Shown here in pieces: positions 1 through 5,827 of a DNA stretch of 5,827 nt. The stretch is from Intrasporangiaceae bacterium (GTDB taxonomy: Bacteria > Actinomycetota > Actinomycetes > Actinomycetales > Dermatophilaceae), in the NCBI GenBank assembly GCA_012518475.1, contig JAAYSB010000053.1, positions 1-5,827 on the forward strand. Direction: 5' to 3'. Position 1 is the first letter of the stretch. Each line of letters opens with the position of its first letter. Made by a program: the position numbers and the translations under genes. The notes under the pieces are model-generated. The model was not told where the DNA came from, did no database searches, and was given only the letters and a program-made list of their open reading frames with translations.

Positions 1-44
1 CGTCGTCGACGCAGGGCACGTCCAGCACCCTGAGGCAGAGCCAT
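1..44 (-). CDS. Possible first codons of a downstream gene (partial, unidentified)
   Basis: An ATG at 44-42 overlaps the TGA of the aldolase-like gene by one base (TGATG) and opens 14 complete codons to the window edge, reading MALPQGAGRALRRR. The arrangement copies the tight junctions upstream, which is the main argument for it. A GAGGGG lies 14 bases before the ATG, too far for a good ribosome binding site. All three minus-strand frames are open over this short stretch, and a GTG in another frame is also possible. A plus-strand gene ending in TGA at 31-33 cannot be excluded. In other actinobacteria this PLP gene is, as I recall, often followed by a sugar-lactone oxidase gene, but the residues seen here do not show that. 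Confidence 0.2.
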   Translation of the reverse strand, partial: MALPQGAGRALRRR

Positions 45-1201
45 CAGCCGAAGCAGTGCCCCTCGCCGCGATACGTCGGGACCGTCGCGATGATCTCCTC
101 ACCACGGATCAGGTGGATCTCGGCGAAGCGCTCGCAGGCCTCACCGGCCTTGGCGTGGCGCATCCAGACCCGGTCGCCGAGCTGGAGGGCGTCAGCAGCC
201 GGCCCGGTGACCGGAGTCTGCACCTCACCGGCTCCCTCGGTGCCGATGTAGGACAGGCCTTGCGGGGAGTAGATCCGTGGCACCCGGGACTTCCCCGCCG
301 GGCCGGATGCGATGTAGCCACCCGAGAAGAGCGTCACCATGCCTGGGGCAGGGCGCCGCACGACCGGCAGCGCGAACGCCATGGCTGGTTCAGCACTGAA
401 GCTGTCATAGCCGTCGAAGAGACCGGGCGCATAGAGACCGGAGCCTGCCGCCAGCTCGGTGATGCACTCGTCCGCGCCGGTGAGCTCCAGCGAGCCCGTG
501 CCGCCGCCATTGACGAAGCGGAGGGAGGCGATGTCACTGACCGCCGCCACGACGGCTGAGCGTCGTTCGAGGAGCTGAGAGTTCGAGCGCTTCTTCATCA
601 GTCGGACGGCGGGGTTGTCATCGGGAACGCCGGCGATCTGCGCGTCATAGAACATCACGCCTTCGACGACGAGTCCGGCCTCGACGGCGGCTTGGGCGAC
701 CGCGGCCGCCTCCTCGGGTGTGCGGACCGGTGACCGTCGCACGCCCAGATGGAGCCGACCGAGCCGCAGCGAGGAGTCGACGTCGATGGCTACCTTGAGA
801 GGAAAAGGCCCGGTGAGCGAGGCATACATCTCCACGTGCTCGAGCGAGTCGATGGTCACGGTGATCTCACGGGCCAGGTTCTCATCGGACCGCACCTGCG
901 TGAGCGCCGCGAGATCCACGCTGGGGTATGCGACGAAGACATCTGCAAACCCCTCACCGACCAGCCAGATCGCCTCGCGGGCGGAGAAGCCCATGACACC
1001 GGCGAATCCTGGCTCGCTCAGCGCCCTGGCCATGAGGTCTGAGCAGCGGACACTCTTGCTCGCAAGGCGGATCGGTGTGCCGTTGGCGCGTCGCACCAGC
1101 GAACGCGCATTGGCATCGAAGGCATCGAGGTCGACGATCGCGAAGGGGGCGCTCAGACCCGCCGTGGCGCGCTCCCAGCCGGCAGCTCTCGTCGTGTCCA
1201 C
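44..1201 (-). CDS. PLP-dependent amino acid deaminase/aldolase (alanine racemase N-domain, D-threonine aldolase-like)
   Basis: 385-residue protein of the fold-type III PLP family (alanine racemase N-terminal barrel plus C-terminal D-serine dehydratase-like domain). Visible features: FAIVDLDAFDANA (20-32) opening the barrel; Lys49 in RLASKSVRC as the probable Schiff-base lysine; a conserved core at 138-155 including SLRLGRLHLG; GVMFYDAQIAGV (181-192); the glycine-rich phosphate-binding loop NGGGTGS (231-237); GLYAPGLFDGYD (255-266); and IGTEGAGEVQTPVTG (319-333). The C-terminal part has RHAKAGEAC (348-356) and ends TYRGEGHCFG. Family members cleave or deaminate D-3-hydroxy amino acids such as D-threonine or D-serine; the substrate here is unknown. 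The PNHxC-type metal motif of eukaryotic D-serine dehydratase is not evident. Start: GTG 17 bases after the prenyl synthase stop; GAGGAG lies 13 bases upstream, rather far, but no better start is in frame. Cytoplasmic, no signal peptide. Co-transcription with the upstream genes is inferred from spacing. Confidence 0.88.
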   Translation of the reverse strand: MDTTRAAGWERATAGLSAPFAIVDLDAFDANARSLVRRANGTPIRLASKSVRCSDLMARALSEPGFAGVMGFSAREAIWLVGEGFADVFVAYPSVDLAALTQVRSDENLAREITVTIDSLEHVEMYASLTGPFPLKVAIDVDSSLRLGRLHLGVRRSPVRTPEEAAAVAQAAVEAGLVVEGVMFYDAQIAGVPDDNPAVRLMKKRSNSQLLERRSAVVAAVSDIASLRFVNGGGTGSLELTGADECITELAAGSGLYAPGLFDGYDSFSAEPAMAFALPVVRRPAPGMVTLFSGGYIASGPAGKSRVPRIYSPQGLSYIGTEGAGEVQTPVTGPAADALQLGDRVWMRHAKAGEACERFAEIHLIRGEEIIATVPTYRGEGHCFG

Positions 1202-1218
1202 GGCCCTGACCCGTCTCC

Positions 1219-2271
1219 TCAGCCCACGCGGGAGACGATGAGGTCGGCCAGCGTCGTGAGCGCGCCCTTGACCTCGCTGTCGGGCAGCGGCGCAAGTGCG
1301 TCGCGGGCCGAGCGGGCAACGTCCACCGTCCGGCTCTCCGCCGCCTGCATCGCCGGGTGGGCCCGCAGCAGGGTGAGTGCCTCGGCGTGGGCGGCATCAT
1401 CGGAGGCGAGGTCCGAGCGGAGCAGCCGCTTGAGCCGCTCGTCGCCGGGGTCGTCGGAAGCCAGGGCATAGAGGACCGGCAGCGTGCGCTTGCCCTCGCG
1501 CAGGTCCGTGCCGGGAACCTTGCCCATGTCGTCGGCCTCGCTCGCGACATCGATGAGGTCATCGGCGAGCTGGAAGGTCATGCCGACCCGCTCGCCGTAC
1601 TCGCGCACGAGCTCGACCGTCGCGGCGTCACAGCCGCTGAACATCGCGCCGTAGCGCGCGGCGGTCGCAATGAGGACGCCCGTCTTGTCGGCGAGGATCT
1701 GGAGGTAGTACTCGACCGGGTCGGTGTCGCCGGGGTGGGGCCGGTCGTCCCGGATCTGTCCAGCGCACAGGCGCACGAAGGTCTGGGCCTGGATCCGGAC
1801 CGCCTCGGCGCCGAGGTCGGCGACGAGCTCGGACGCCTTGCCGAAGAGCAGGTCGCCGACGAGGATGGCGGTGTTGTTGTCGTACTTCGCGTTGACGCTC
1901 GGACTTCCTCGGCGCATCTCGGCATCATCCATGACGTCGTCGTGGTACAGCGAGGCCAGGTGGGTCAGCTCCACCGCTGCGGCGGCCGTGACGACCTCAT
2001 CGTTGATGCCCTCACCCAGCTGCGCGGCCAGGAGCGTGAGCAGCGGTCGCACCCGCTTGCCACCGGCGTTGAGCCCGTGGGCGGAGGCCTCCATGATGAA
2101 GGCGTCCTCGTGCTCGACGGCGCGCCGCAGGGTCGCATCGACCTGCGCCATGCCCTCTGCGAGGCGTTCCTGCAGCTCTGCGGAGATGCCGGGGATGGCC
2201 ATGACCGCCGGCGTCGAGCTCACGCCGGCGGTCAGGTCCGACGTCTCCGCCGCAGTGTCCGAAGCGGTCAT
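1219..2271 (-). CDS. Long-chain trans-polyprenyl diphosphate synthase (probable menaquinone side-chain enzyme)
   Basis: Class I isoprenyl diphosphate synthase, 350 residues, condensing isopentenyl diphosphate onto an allylic diphosphate. Visible motifs in order: GGKRVRP (70-76); first Asp-rich motif HDDVMDD with Asp111, Asp112, Asp115 and Asp116, followed by RRG (120-122); GDLLFGKA (139-146); KTG (196-198); second Asp-rich motif DDLID (237-241); and KVPGTDLREGKRTLP (251-265). All catalytic and magnesium-binding positions are intact. Ala106 and Ser107, five and four residues before the first Asp, are small; in this family bulky residues there shorten the product, so a long chain is inferred, exact length unknown. 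It resembles GrcC/HepT/IspB-type enzymes, and its place after nuoN suggests quinone side-chain supply. Start: ATG 3 bases after the nuoN stop, with only a weak Shine-Dalgarno match, so reinitiation is likely; Met24 is an alternative, since the first 25 residues are low-complexity Ser/Thr/Ala-rich. Confidence 0.93.
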   Translation of the reverse strand: MTASDTAAETSDLTAGVSSTPAVMAIPGISAELQERLAEGMAQVDATLRRAVEHEDAFIMEASAHGLNAGGKRVRPLLTLLAAQLGEGINDEVVTAAAAVELTHLASLYHDDVMDDAEMRRGSPSVNAKYDNNTAILVGDLLFGKASELVADLGAEAVRIQAQTFVRLCAGQIRDDRPHPGDTDPVEYYLQILADKTGVLIATAARYGAMFSGCDAATVELVREYGERVGMTFQLADDLIDVASEADDMGKVPGTDLREGKRTLPVLYALASDDPGDERLKRLLRSDLASDDAAHAEALTLLRAHPAMQAAESRTVDVARSARDALAPLPDSEVKGALTTLADLIVSRVG

Positions 2272-2274
2272 CGG

Positions 2275-3861
2275 CTACCGGATCAGCTCTGCTGCTCGGC
2301 CGGCCAGCTCGAGGACCGGGCCGGGGATGAAGCCGAGCACGACGGTGGCGACAGTGCCGATCGCGATCGCGGCCGTGGTGAGGGGGGACGCCTCGGCGAC
2401 AGTGACGTCATCGCCCGGCGCATCGTGGAAGTACATGATGACGATGAGCTTGACGTAGATGTAGGCGGTGATCCCCGACGCGAGCACACCGATCACGACG
2501 AGAACCGTCCCCATGGTCCCGGACTCCACCGCGGGGGCGAAGGCAGCGAACTTCGAGGTGAAGCCCGACGTGAGCGGGATGCCGGCGAAGGCGAGCAGGA
2601 GGAAGCCGAAGACGGCAGCCACGATCGGGTGGCGCTGCCCGAGGCCGGCCCACTGCGAGATGTTCGTCGCCTCGGAGCCGTGCTGGCGGACCAGGGTCAC
2701 GACACCGAAGGCCGCGATGGTCGTCAGACCGTAGGCGAGCAGGTAGAACAGGACTCCGGCCAGGCCTCGGGTCGAGAAGGCCAGCACACCGACGAGGATG
2801 AATCCGGCGTGCGCGACCGAGGAGTACGCGAGGAGCCGCTTGATGTCGGTCTGGGTGATCGACAGGACCGCACCGACGACCATGGTGAGGGCGGCGATGG
2901 CGGCCACGCCACCCTGCCAGCTCCAGCGGGAGCCCTCGACCGCGACATAGCCGAACCGGAGAATCGCGCCGAACGCGGCGAGCTTGGTCGCGGCGGCCAT
3001 GAAGCCGGTGACCGGGGTGGGCGCACCCTGGTAGGCGTCCGGGGTCCACGAGTGGAACGGGACGGCACCCACCTTGAACAGCAGGCCGACGAGGACGAGC
3101 AGGATGGCCGGCACGAGCAGCGGCTCGAGACCAGCAGTCGGGGCACCGACCGCAGCAGCGATTCCTGCGAGGTCGGTCGTCCCGGCGTAGCCGTACAGCA
3201 GGGCCGCACCGAACAGGAAGAACGCGCTCGCGAAGGCTCCGAGGAGGAAGTACTTCAGCGAGGCCTCCTGCGAGAGCAGGCGGCGACGACGGGCGAGTCC
3301 GACGAGCACATACAGCGGCAGCGAGAGCACCTCGAGGGCGACGAACATCGTGATGAGGTCACCGGCGGAGACGAACATCATCATGCCCGCGAGCGAGATG
3401 AGCACGAGCGGGAAGACCTCAGAGGTGGCCAGGCCGGCGCGGGCTGCGGCCCGCTCGTAGCTCGAGCCAGGGATCGCGGCACCCATCGGGGTGAAGGCGT
3501 CAGGGTGCTCGCCGCCGAGCTTCTCGGCGAAGGTCAGCACACCGAGGACACCGAAGATGAGCAGCGAACCCATCATGAAGACGGCCATGCCGTCGATGAC
3601 GACGGATCCGCCGAGGGTCACGGTGCGGTTGTCGACCGCCAGGGCCACGAGGGCGACGAAGGCGGCCACGAGGCCGACGAGCGCGAGGACGACCTGGACG
3701 ATGTGCCGGCTGCGGCGGGGGACGAAGGCCTCGACGACGACTCCGAGAAGACCGGCCGCCATGACGATGACGAGCGGCGAGATCGCTGCCCAGTTCACCT
3801 CCGGGGCGACATAGGCCGTCGGCACAGCCGCAACCGACTGTGCGGCGAGGATGGAGTTCAC
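2275..3861 (-). CDS. nuoN: NADH-quinone oxidoreductase subunit N (proton-pumping antiporter-like subunit)
   Basis: Antiporter-like membrane subunit of complex I; 528 residues from the GTG at 3861, ending in TAG. Multiple hydrophobic segments fit about 14 helices. Key residues are Glu177 (FVALEVLSLPLYVLVG), Lys203 (SLKYFLLGAF), Lys263 (LLFKVGAVPFHSWTPDAYQG), Lys293 (AAATKLAAFG) and Lys437 (TSGFTSKF), matching the essential Glu/Lys set of bacterial NuoN. A polar insertion at about residues 112-148, including SYERAAARAG, precedes the glutamate-bearing helix; it is absent from E. coli NuoN but familiar from actinobacterial homologues. Start choice: an in-frame GTG at 3870 overlaps the nuoM stop by 4 bases, but its only upstream purine run touches the codon. 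The GTG at 3861 sits 8 bases after AAAGG, so I prefer it; the proteins differ by 3 residues. The prenyl synthase gene follows 3 bases downstream. Confidence 0.97.
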   Translation of the reverse strand: MNSILAAQSVAAVPTAYVAPEVNWAAISPLVIVMAAGLLGVVVEAFVPRRSRHIVQVVLALVGLVAAFVALVALAVDNRTVTLGGSVVIDGMAVFMMGSLLIFGVLGVLTFAEKLGGEHPDAFTPMGAAIPGSSYERAAARAGLATSEVFPLVLISLAGMMMFVSAGDLITMFVALEVLSLPLYVLVGLARRRRLLSQEASLKYFLLGAFASAFFLFGAALLYGYAGTTDLAGIAAAVGAPTAGLEPLLVPAILLVLVGLLFKVGAVPFHSWTPDAYQGAPTPVTGFMAAATKLAAFGAILRFGYVAVEGSRWSWQGGVAAIAALTMVVGAVLSITQTDIKRLLAYSSVAHAGFILVGVLAFSTRGLAGVLFYLLAYGLTTIAAFGVVTLVRQHGSEATNISQWAGLGQRHPIVAAVFGFLLLAFAGIPLTSGFTSKFAAFAPAVESGTMGTVLVVIGVLASGITAYIYVKLIVIMYFHDAPGDDVTVAEASPLTTAAIAIGTVATVVLGFIPGPVLELAGRAAELIR

Positions 3862-3864
3862 CGA

Positions 3865-3875
3865 GATCACCTTTC
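3865..3875 (-). promoter_or_regulatory. Strong ribosome binding site for nuoN spanning the nuoM stop codon
   Basis: The minus strand reads GAAAGGTGATC, followed by TCG and the GTG start at 3861. This is the classical complement of the 16S 3' end, GAAAGGAGGTGATC, with three bases missing; AGGTGATC alone is eight consecutive matches. The nuoM TGA (3869-3867) lies inside the motif, so a ribosome finishing nuoM would cover the site, which suggests coupled translation. The motif decides the start at 3861 rather than the overlapping GTG at 3870. Confidence 0.65.
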
Positions 3876-5417
3876 ACCACCAGTTGCCTGTGACGGCGCA
3901 GGATCCACCGCGCCGACGTGCTCGAGGGTCGTCTCGACCGCCGGGTTGATGGGGTCGAGGGCCAGCGCCGGGTAGACACCGAGAAGGAGGATCGCCGCGA
4001 CCAGCGGAGCAACGACGACCTTCTCGCGCAGCGTGATGTCCGCGACGGGGCGCCCGAGCTCGGGCCGGGGTCCGGTCATCGTCCGCTTGTACATCCAGAG
4101 GATGTAGATCGACGCGAGCAGGACCGCCGGGACCGCGATGAGGGCTGCGACCGGGTAGCGCTGGTAGGTCCCGACGAACACGAGGAACTCGGAGACGAAG
4201 GTCGACAGACCCGGCAGCGACAGGGCCGAGAGGCCGGCGAAGAGCCAGACTCCGGCGATGACCGGGGTGACCCGCTGCCAGCCGCCGAAGGCCTCGATGT
4301 GCTGCTGTCCGTGGTTGCGGACGATGAGCATGCCGGCGATGAGGAACAGCGCCGCGGTCGAGAAGCCGTGGTTGATCATGTACAGGGCCGAACCCGCTCC
4401 GCCGACCGTCGTCAGAGCGAAGATGCCGAGGATGATCAGGCCGAAGTGGCTGACCGATGTGAACGCGATGAGACGCATGATGTCGCTCTGGCCGATCGCG
4501 AGGAGGGCGCCGTAGACGACGGAGATGACCGCGAGCGTGAGCACGACGGGGGTGGCCCACGAGCTGGCCTCCGGGAACATCTGGAGGCAGAAGCGGATCA
4601 TGCCGTAGGTGCCGACCTTGTCGAGGACGCCGACGAGGAGGACGGCCGTGGCCGGGCGCGCGGCCGAGGCAGCGTCCGGCAGCCACGTGTGCACCGGCCA
4701 CATCGGAGCCTTGATCGCGAAGGCGACGAAGAAGCCGACGAACAGCCAGCGGCCCACGCTCGGATCGATGCTCAGACCGGTGAGGTTCGAGACGAGGAAC
4801 CCGTCCGCGCCGCCGGGACCGACGAAGTACACGCCGATGACGGCCACGAGCATGATGAGCCCGCCGATGAGACCGAACAGGAGGAACTTCACAGCTGCGT
4901 AGCCGCGGCGGGGACCCACGCCGAAGGACCCGATGAGGAAGTACACCGGGACGAGCATGGCCTCGAAGAAGACGTAGAAGAGGAAGACGTCGATCGCCGC
5001 GAAGACACCGACCATGAACGTGACGAGCACGAGCATGAGCGCGAAGTACGTCTGTACGCGGCGGCTGCCACGTCCCTCGGCCGGGATCGGCTCGTTCTCG
5101 AGGTCGTTCCAGGCGGCGAGAATGCAGACCGGCGTGAGCACGAGGGCGAGCAGGATCAGCGTCAGCGAGATGCCGTCGATGCCGAGGGCATAGGAGACCC
5201 CGAACTGCGGGATCCACGAGTGCTGCTCGACGAGCTGGAACTGCTCACCGGAGTTGAGCCGGAACTGACTCGCGGCCGCGATACCGACGAGGAGCGTCAC
5301 GAGAGAGAAGCCGAGCGCAACACGCTTGGCGCTCTCGGCGCTCGGGAGGAAGGCGACGATCAAGGCCCCCACGAGCGGGAGGACGAGGAGGATCGTCAGC
5401 AGGGGAAGATTCGACAT
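3867..5417 (-). CDS. nuoM: NADH-quinone oxidoreductase subunit M (proton-pumping antiporter-like subunit)
   Basis: Membrane subunit of complex I, one of three Mrp-antiporter-like proton channels; 516 residues from the ATG at 5417, close to the roughly 500 usual for the family. Hydrophobic segments run almost throughout, consistent with about 14 helices. Key charged residues are present: Glu152 in FFEAMLVPVYFLIG (helix 5 glutamate), Lys236 in FAIKAPMWPVHTWLPDA, Lys267 in VLDKVGTYGMIRF, and Glu410 in TFVSEFLVF; the sites match the essential Glu/Lys pattern of Escherichia coli NuoM. The PATAVLLVGVLDK stretch is the variant I associate with actinobacteria. Start choice: the ATG overlaps the nuoL TGA by one base (TGATG) and follows GGGTGAT at a suitable distance. 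In-frame GTGs at 5420 and 5432 are alternatives adding 1 or 5 residues. The polar C-terminal tail (TGGER) is short and probably outside the membrane. Confidence 0.97.
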   Translation of the reverse strand: MSNLPLLTILLVLPLVGALIVAFLPSAESAKRVALGFSLVTLLVGIAAASQFRLNSGEQFQLVEQHSWIPQFGVSYALGIDGISLTLILLALVLTPVCILAAWNDLENEPIPAEGRGSRRVQTYFALMLVLVTFMVGVFAAIDVFLFYVFFEAMLVPVYFLIGSFGVGPRRGYAAVKFLLFGLIGGLIMLVAVIGVYFVGPGGADGFLVSNLTGLSIDPSVGRWLFVGFFVAFAIKAPMWPVHTWLPDAASAARPATAVLLVGVLDKVGTYGMIRFCLQMFPEASSWATPVVLTLAVISVVYGALLAIGQSDIMRLIAFTSVSHFGLIILGIFALTTVGGAGSALYMINHGFSTAALFLIAGMLIVRNHGQQHIEAFGGWQRVTPVIAGVWLFAGLSALSLPGLSTFVSEFLVFVGTYQRYPVAALIAVPAVLLASIYILWMYKRTMTGPRPELGRPVADITLREKVVVAPLVAAILLLGVYPALALDPINPAVETTLEHVGAVDPAPSQATGGER

Positions 5418-5827
5418 CACTGCATCACCCACACGGCGCCGAGGAACAGGACGACACCCGAGAGCATCGTCAGGGCATAGGACCGGGCCAGACCGTTCTG
5501 GACCCGACGCAGACCACGCGAGGCTGCGGCGATCCAGCCGCTCACCCCGCCGATGGTGCCGTCGACGCCGGACCGGTCAGCGAAGTCCAGGCCACGCGTG
5601 AGCGCGACGCCGGGCTTCTCGAAGAGGGTCTGGTTGATCTCTTCCTGGTAGAGGTCGGCGCGGGCGGCGCGGGTCCCCCAGGACCCGACAGGAGCCACCT
5701 CCGGCACCTCCTCCCGCGCGTACCTCATCCACGCCCAGACGGCACCGACCGCGACCACGATGAGCGTGAGCGCAATGATGCCCGGGACCGGCAGGACCGG
5801 GTCGTGGTGCTCGGCGGCCCCGACCAC
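5417..5827 (-). CDS. nuoL: NADH-quinone oxidoreductase subunit L, C-terminal part (5' end beyond the window)
   Basis: This is the C-terminal 136 residues of a complex I subunit, cut by the right edge; the GTG at the edge is most likely an internal valine codon, not a start. NuoL is the distal antiporter-like, proton-pumping membrane subunit. The visible part has a transmembrane segment at about fragment residues 16-36 (GIIALTLIVVAVGAVWAWM), a polar stretch containing RADLYQEEINQTLFEKPG, a middle section including FADRSGVDGTIGG, and a last membrane helix at about residues 115-135 ending in WVMQ. The pattern of Tyr/Leu-rich polar segment, 'RGVDG'-like motif and terminal SYAL-helix is what I know from actinobacterial NuoL C-termini. 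The antiporter core with its key Glu/Lys residues lies outside the window and cannot be checked. Position directly before nuoM in the same direction supports the call. The TGA stop shares one base with the nuoM ATG. Confidence 0.9.
   Translation of the reverse strand: MVGAAEHHDPVLPVPGIIALTLIVVAVGAVWAWMRYAREEVPEVAPVGSWGTRAARADLYQEEINQTLFEKPGVALTRGLDFADRSGVDGTIGGVSGWIAAASRGLRRVQNGLARSYALTMLSGVVLFLGAVWVMQ
5424..5430 (-). promoter_or_regulatory. Ribosome binding site for nuoM inside the end of nuoL
   Basis: The minus strand reads GGGTGAT, then GCAGTG, then ATG. GGTGAT matches the part of the standard anti-Shine-Dalgarno complement that follows GGAG (GGAGGTGATC). The site lies wholly within the last nuoL codons, so translation of nuoM is probably coupled to termination of nuoL. 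It favours the ATG at 5417 over the upstream GTG at 5432, which would lie before this motif. Confidence 0.5.

Noticed and set aside
1202..1218. The 17-base gap between the prenyl synthase and aldolase-like genes as a possible promoter or terminator.
   Set aside because: It is too short, has no hairpin followed by a T run on the minus strand, and shows no -10/-35 pattern. At most it holds part of the ribosome binding region (GAGGAG at 1220-1215).
954..1562. A minus-strand open frame of about 200 codons overlapping both the prenyl synthase and aldolase-like genes in another frame.
   Set aside because: It is Arg/Pro/Ser-rich out-of-frame translation, bridges two well-supported genes, and does not resemble any family.
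1357..3975. An 872-codon open frame on the plus strand, rich in Asp, Glu, His, Arg and Gly.
   Set aside because: It lies antisense to the prenyl synthase and the whole of nuoN, both of which have unmistakable family motifs. The GC-rich third codon positions of the real genes remove stops from the opposite frame, and the charged, low-complexity product has no recognisable domain and runs across a gene junction.
3918..5480. A 520-codon open frame on the plus strand across from nuoM.
   Set aside because: It is the same antisense effect: the hydrophobic codons of nuoM read backwards give an Asp/Glu/Arg-rich product with no domain-like pattern. nuoM on the other strand is certain.
5417..5827. The rightmost open frame as a complete small membrane protein starting with GTG at 5827.
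   Set aside because: The sequence matches the C-terminal end of NuoL and continues past the edge; the apparent start is just the first in-frame GTG (valine) codon at the boundary.

Overview
The window looks like chromosomal DNA from a high-GC actinobacterium (Actinomycetota). The base composition is strongly GC-rich by eye, GTG starts are used freely, and third codon positions are mostly G or C. NuoM and NuoN have features I associate with actinobacterial complex I, and the downstream pair (long-chain prenyl synthase, then a D-threonine-aldolase-like PLP protein) also fits. I cannot place it to genus. A Micrococcales-type organism is a guess, not a result.

Every supported gene is on the minus strand, so the window reads right to left. 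From the right edge: the C-terminal part of nuoL (cut by the window edge), nuoM, nuoN, a trans-polyprenyl diphosphate synthase gene, and a gene for a PLP-dependent protein of the alanine-racemase/D-threonine-aldolase fold. The last 43 bases hold at most the first codons of another gene. Junctions are extremely tight: nuoL/nuoM overlap by 1 base, nuoM/nuoN are 5 bases apart with the ribosome binding site lying over the nuoM stop, nuoN/prenyl synthase are 3 bases apart, and prenyl synthase/aldolase-like are 17 bases apart. No gap is long enough for an obvious promoter or terminator, so the set reads as the 3' part of one long polycistronic unit.

NuoL, NuoM and NuoN are the three antiporter-like, proton-pumping membrane subunits of respiratory NADH:quinone oxidoreductase. 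The prenyl synthase has the residues expected of a long-chain enzyme and plausibly makes the side chain of menaquinone, the quinone that actinobacterial complex I reduces. The operon would then join the enzyme to a step in supply of its substrate. The PLP protein has no evident mechanistic link to respiration. Its substrate is unknown, although its family is recognisable.

I found no mobile element, CRISPR array, RNA gene, long repeat or undescribed system. The very long open frames on the plus strand are antisense shadows of the membrane-protein genes. The findings are therefore modest: start-site choices, an actinobacterial-type loop in NuoN, and an enzyme of uncertain substrate.
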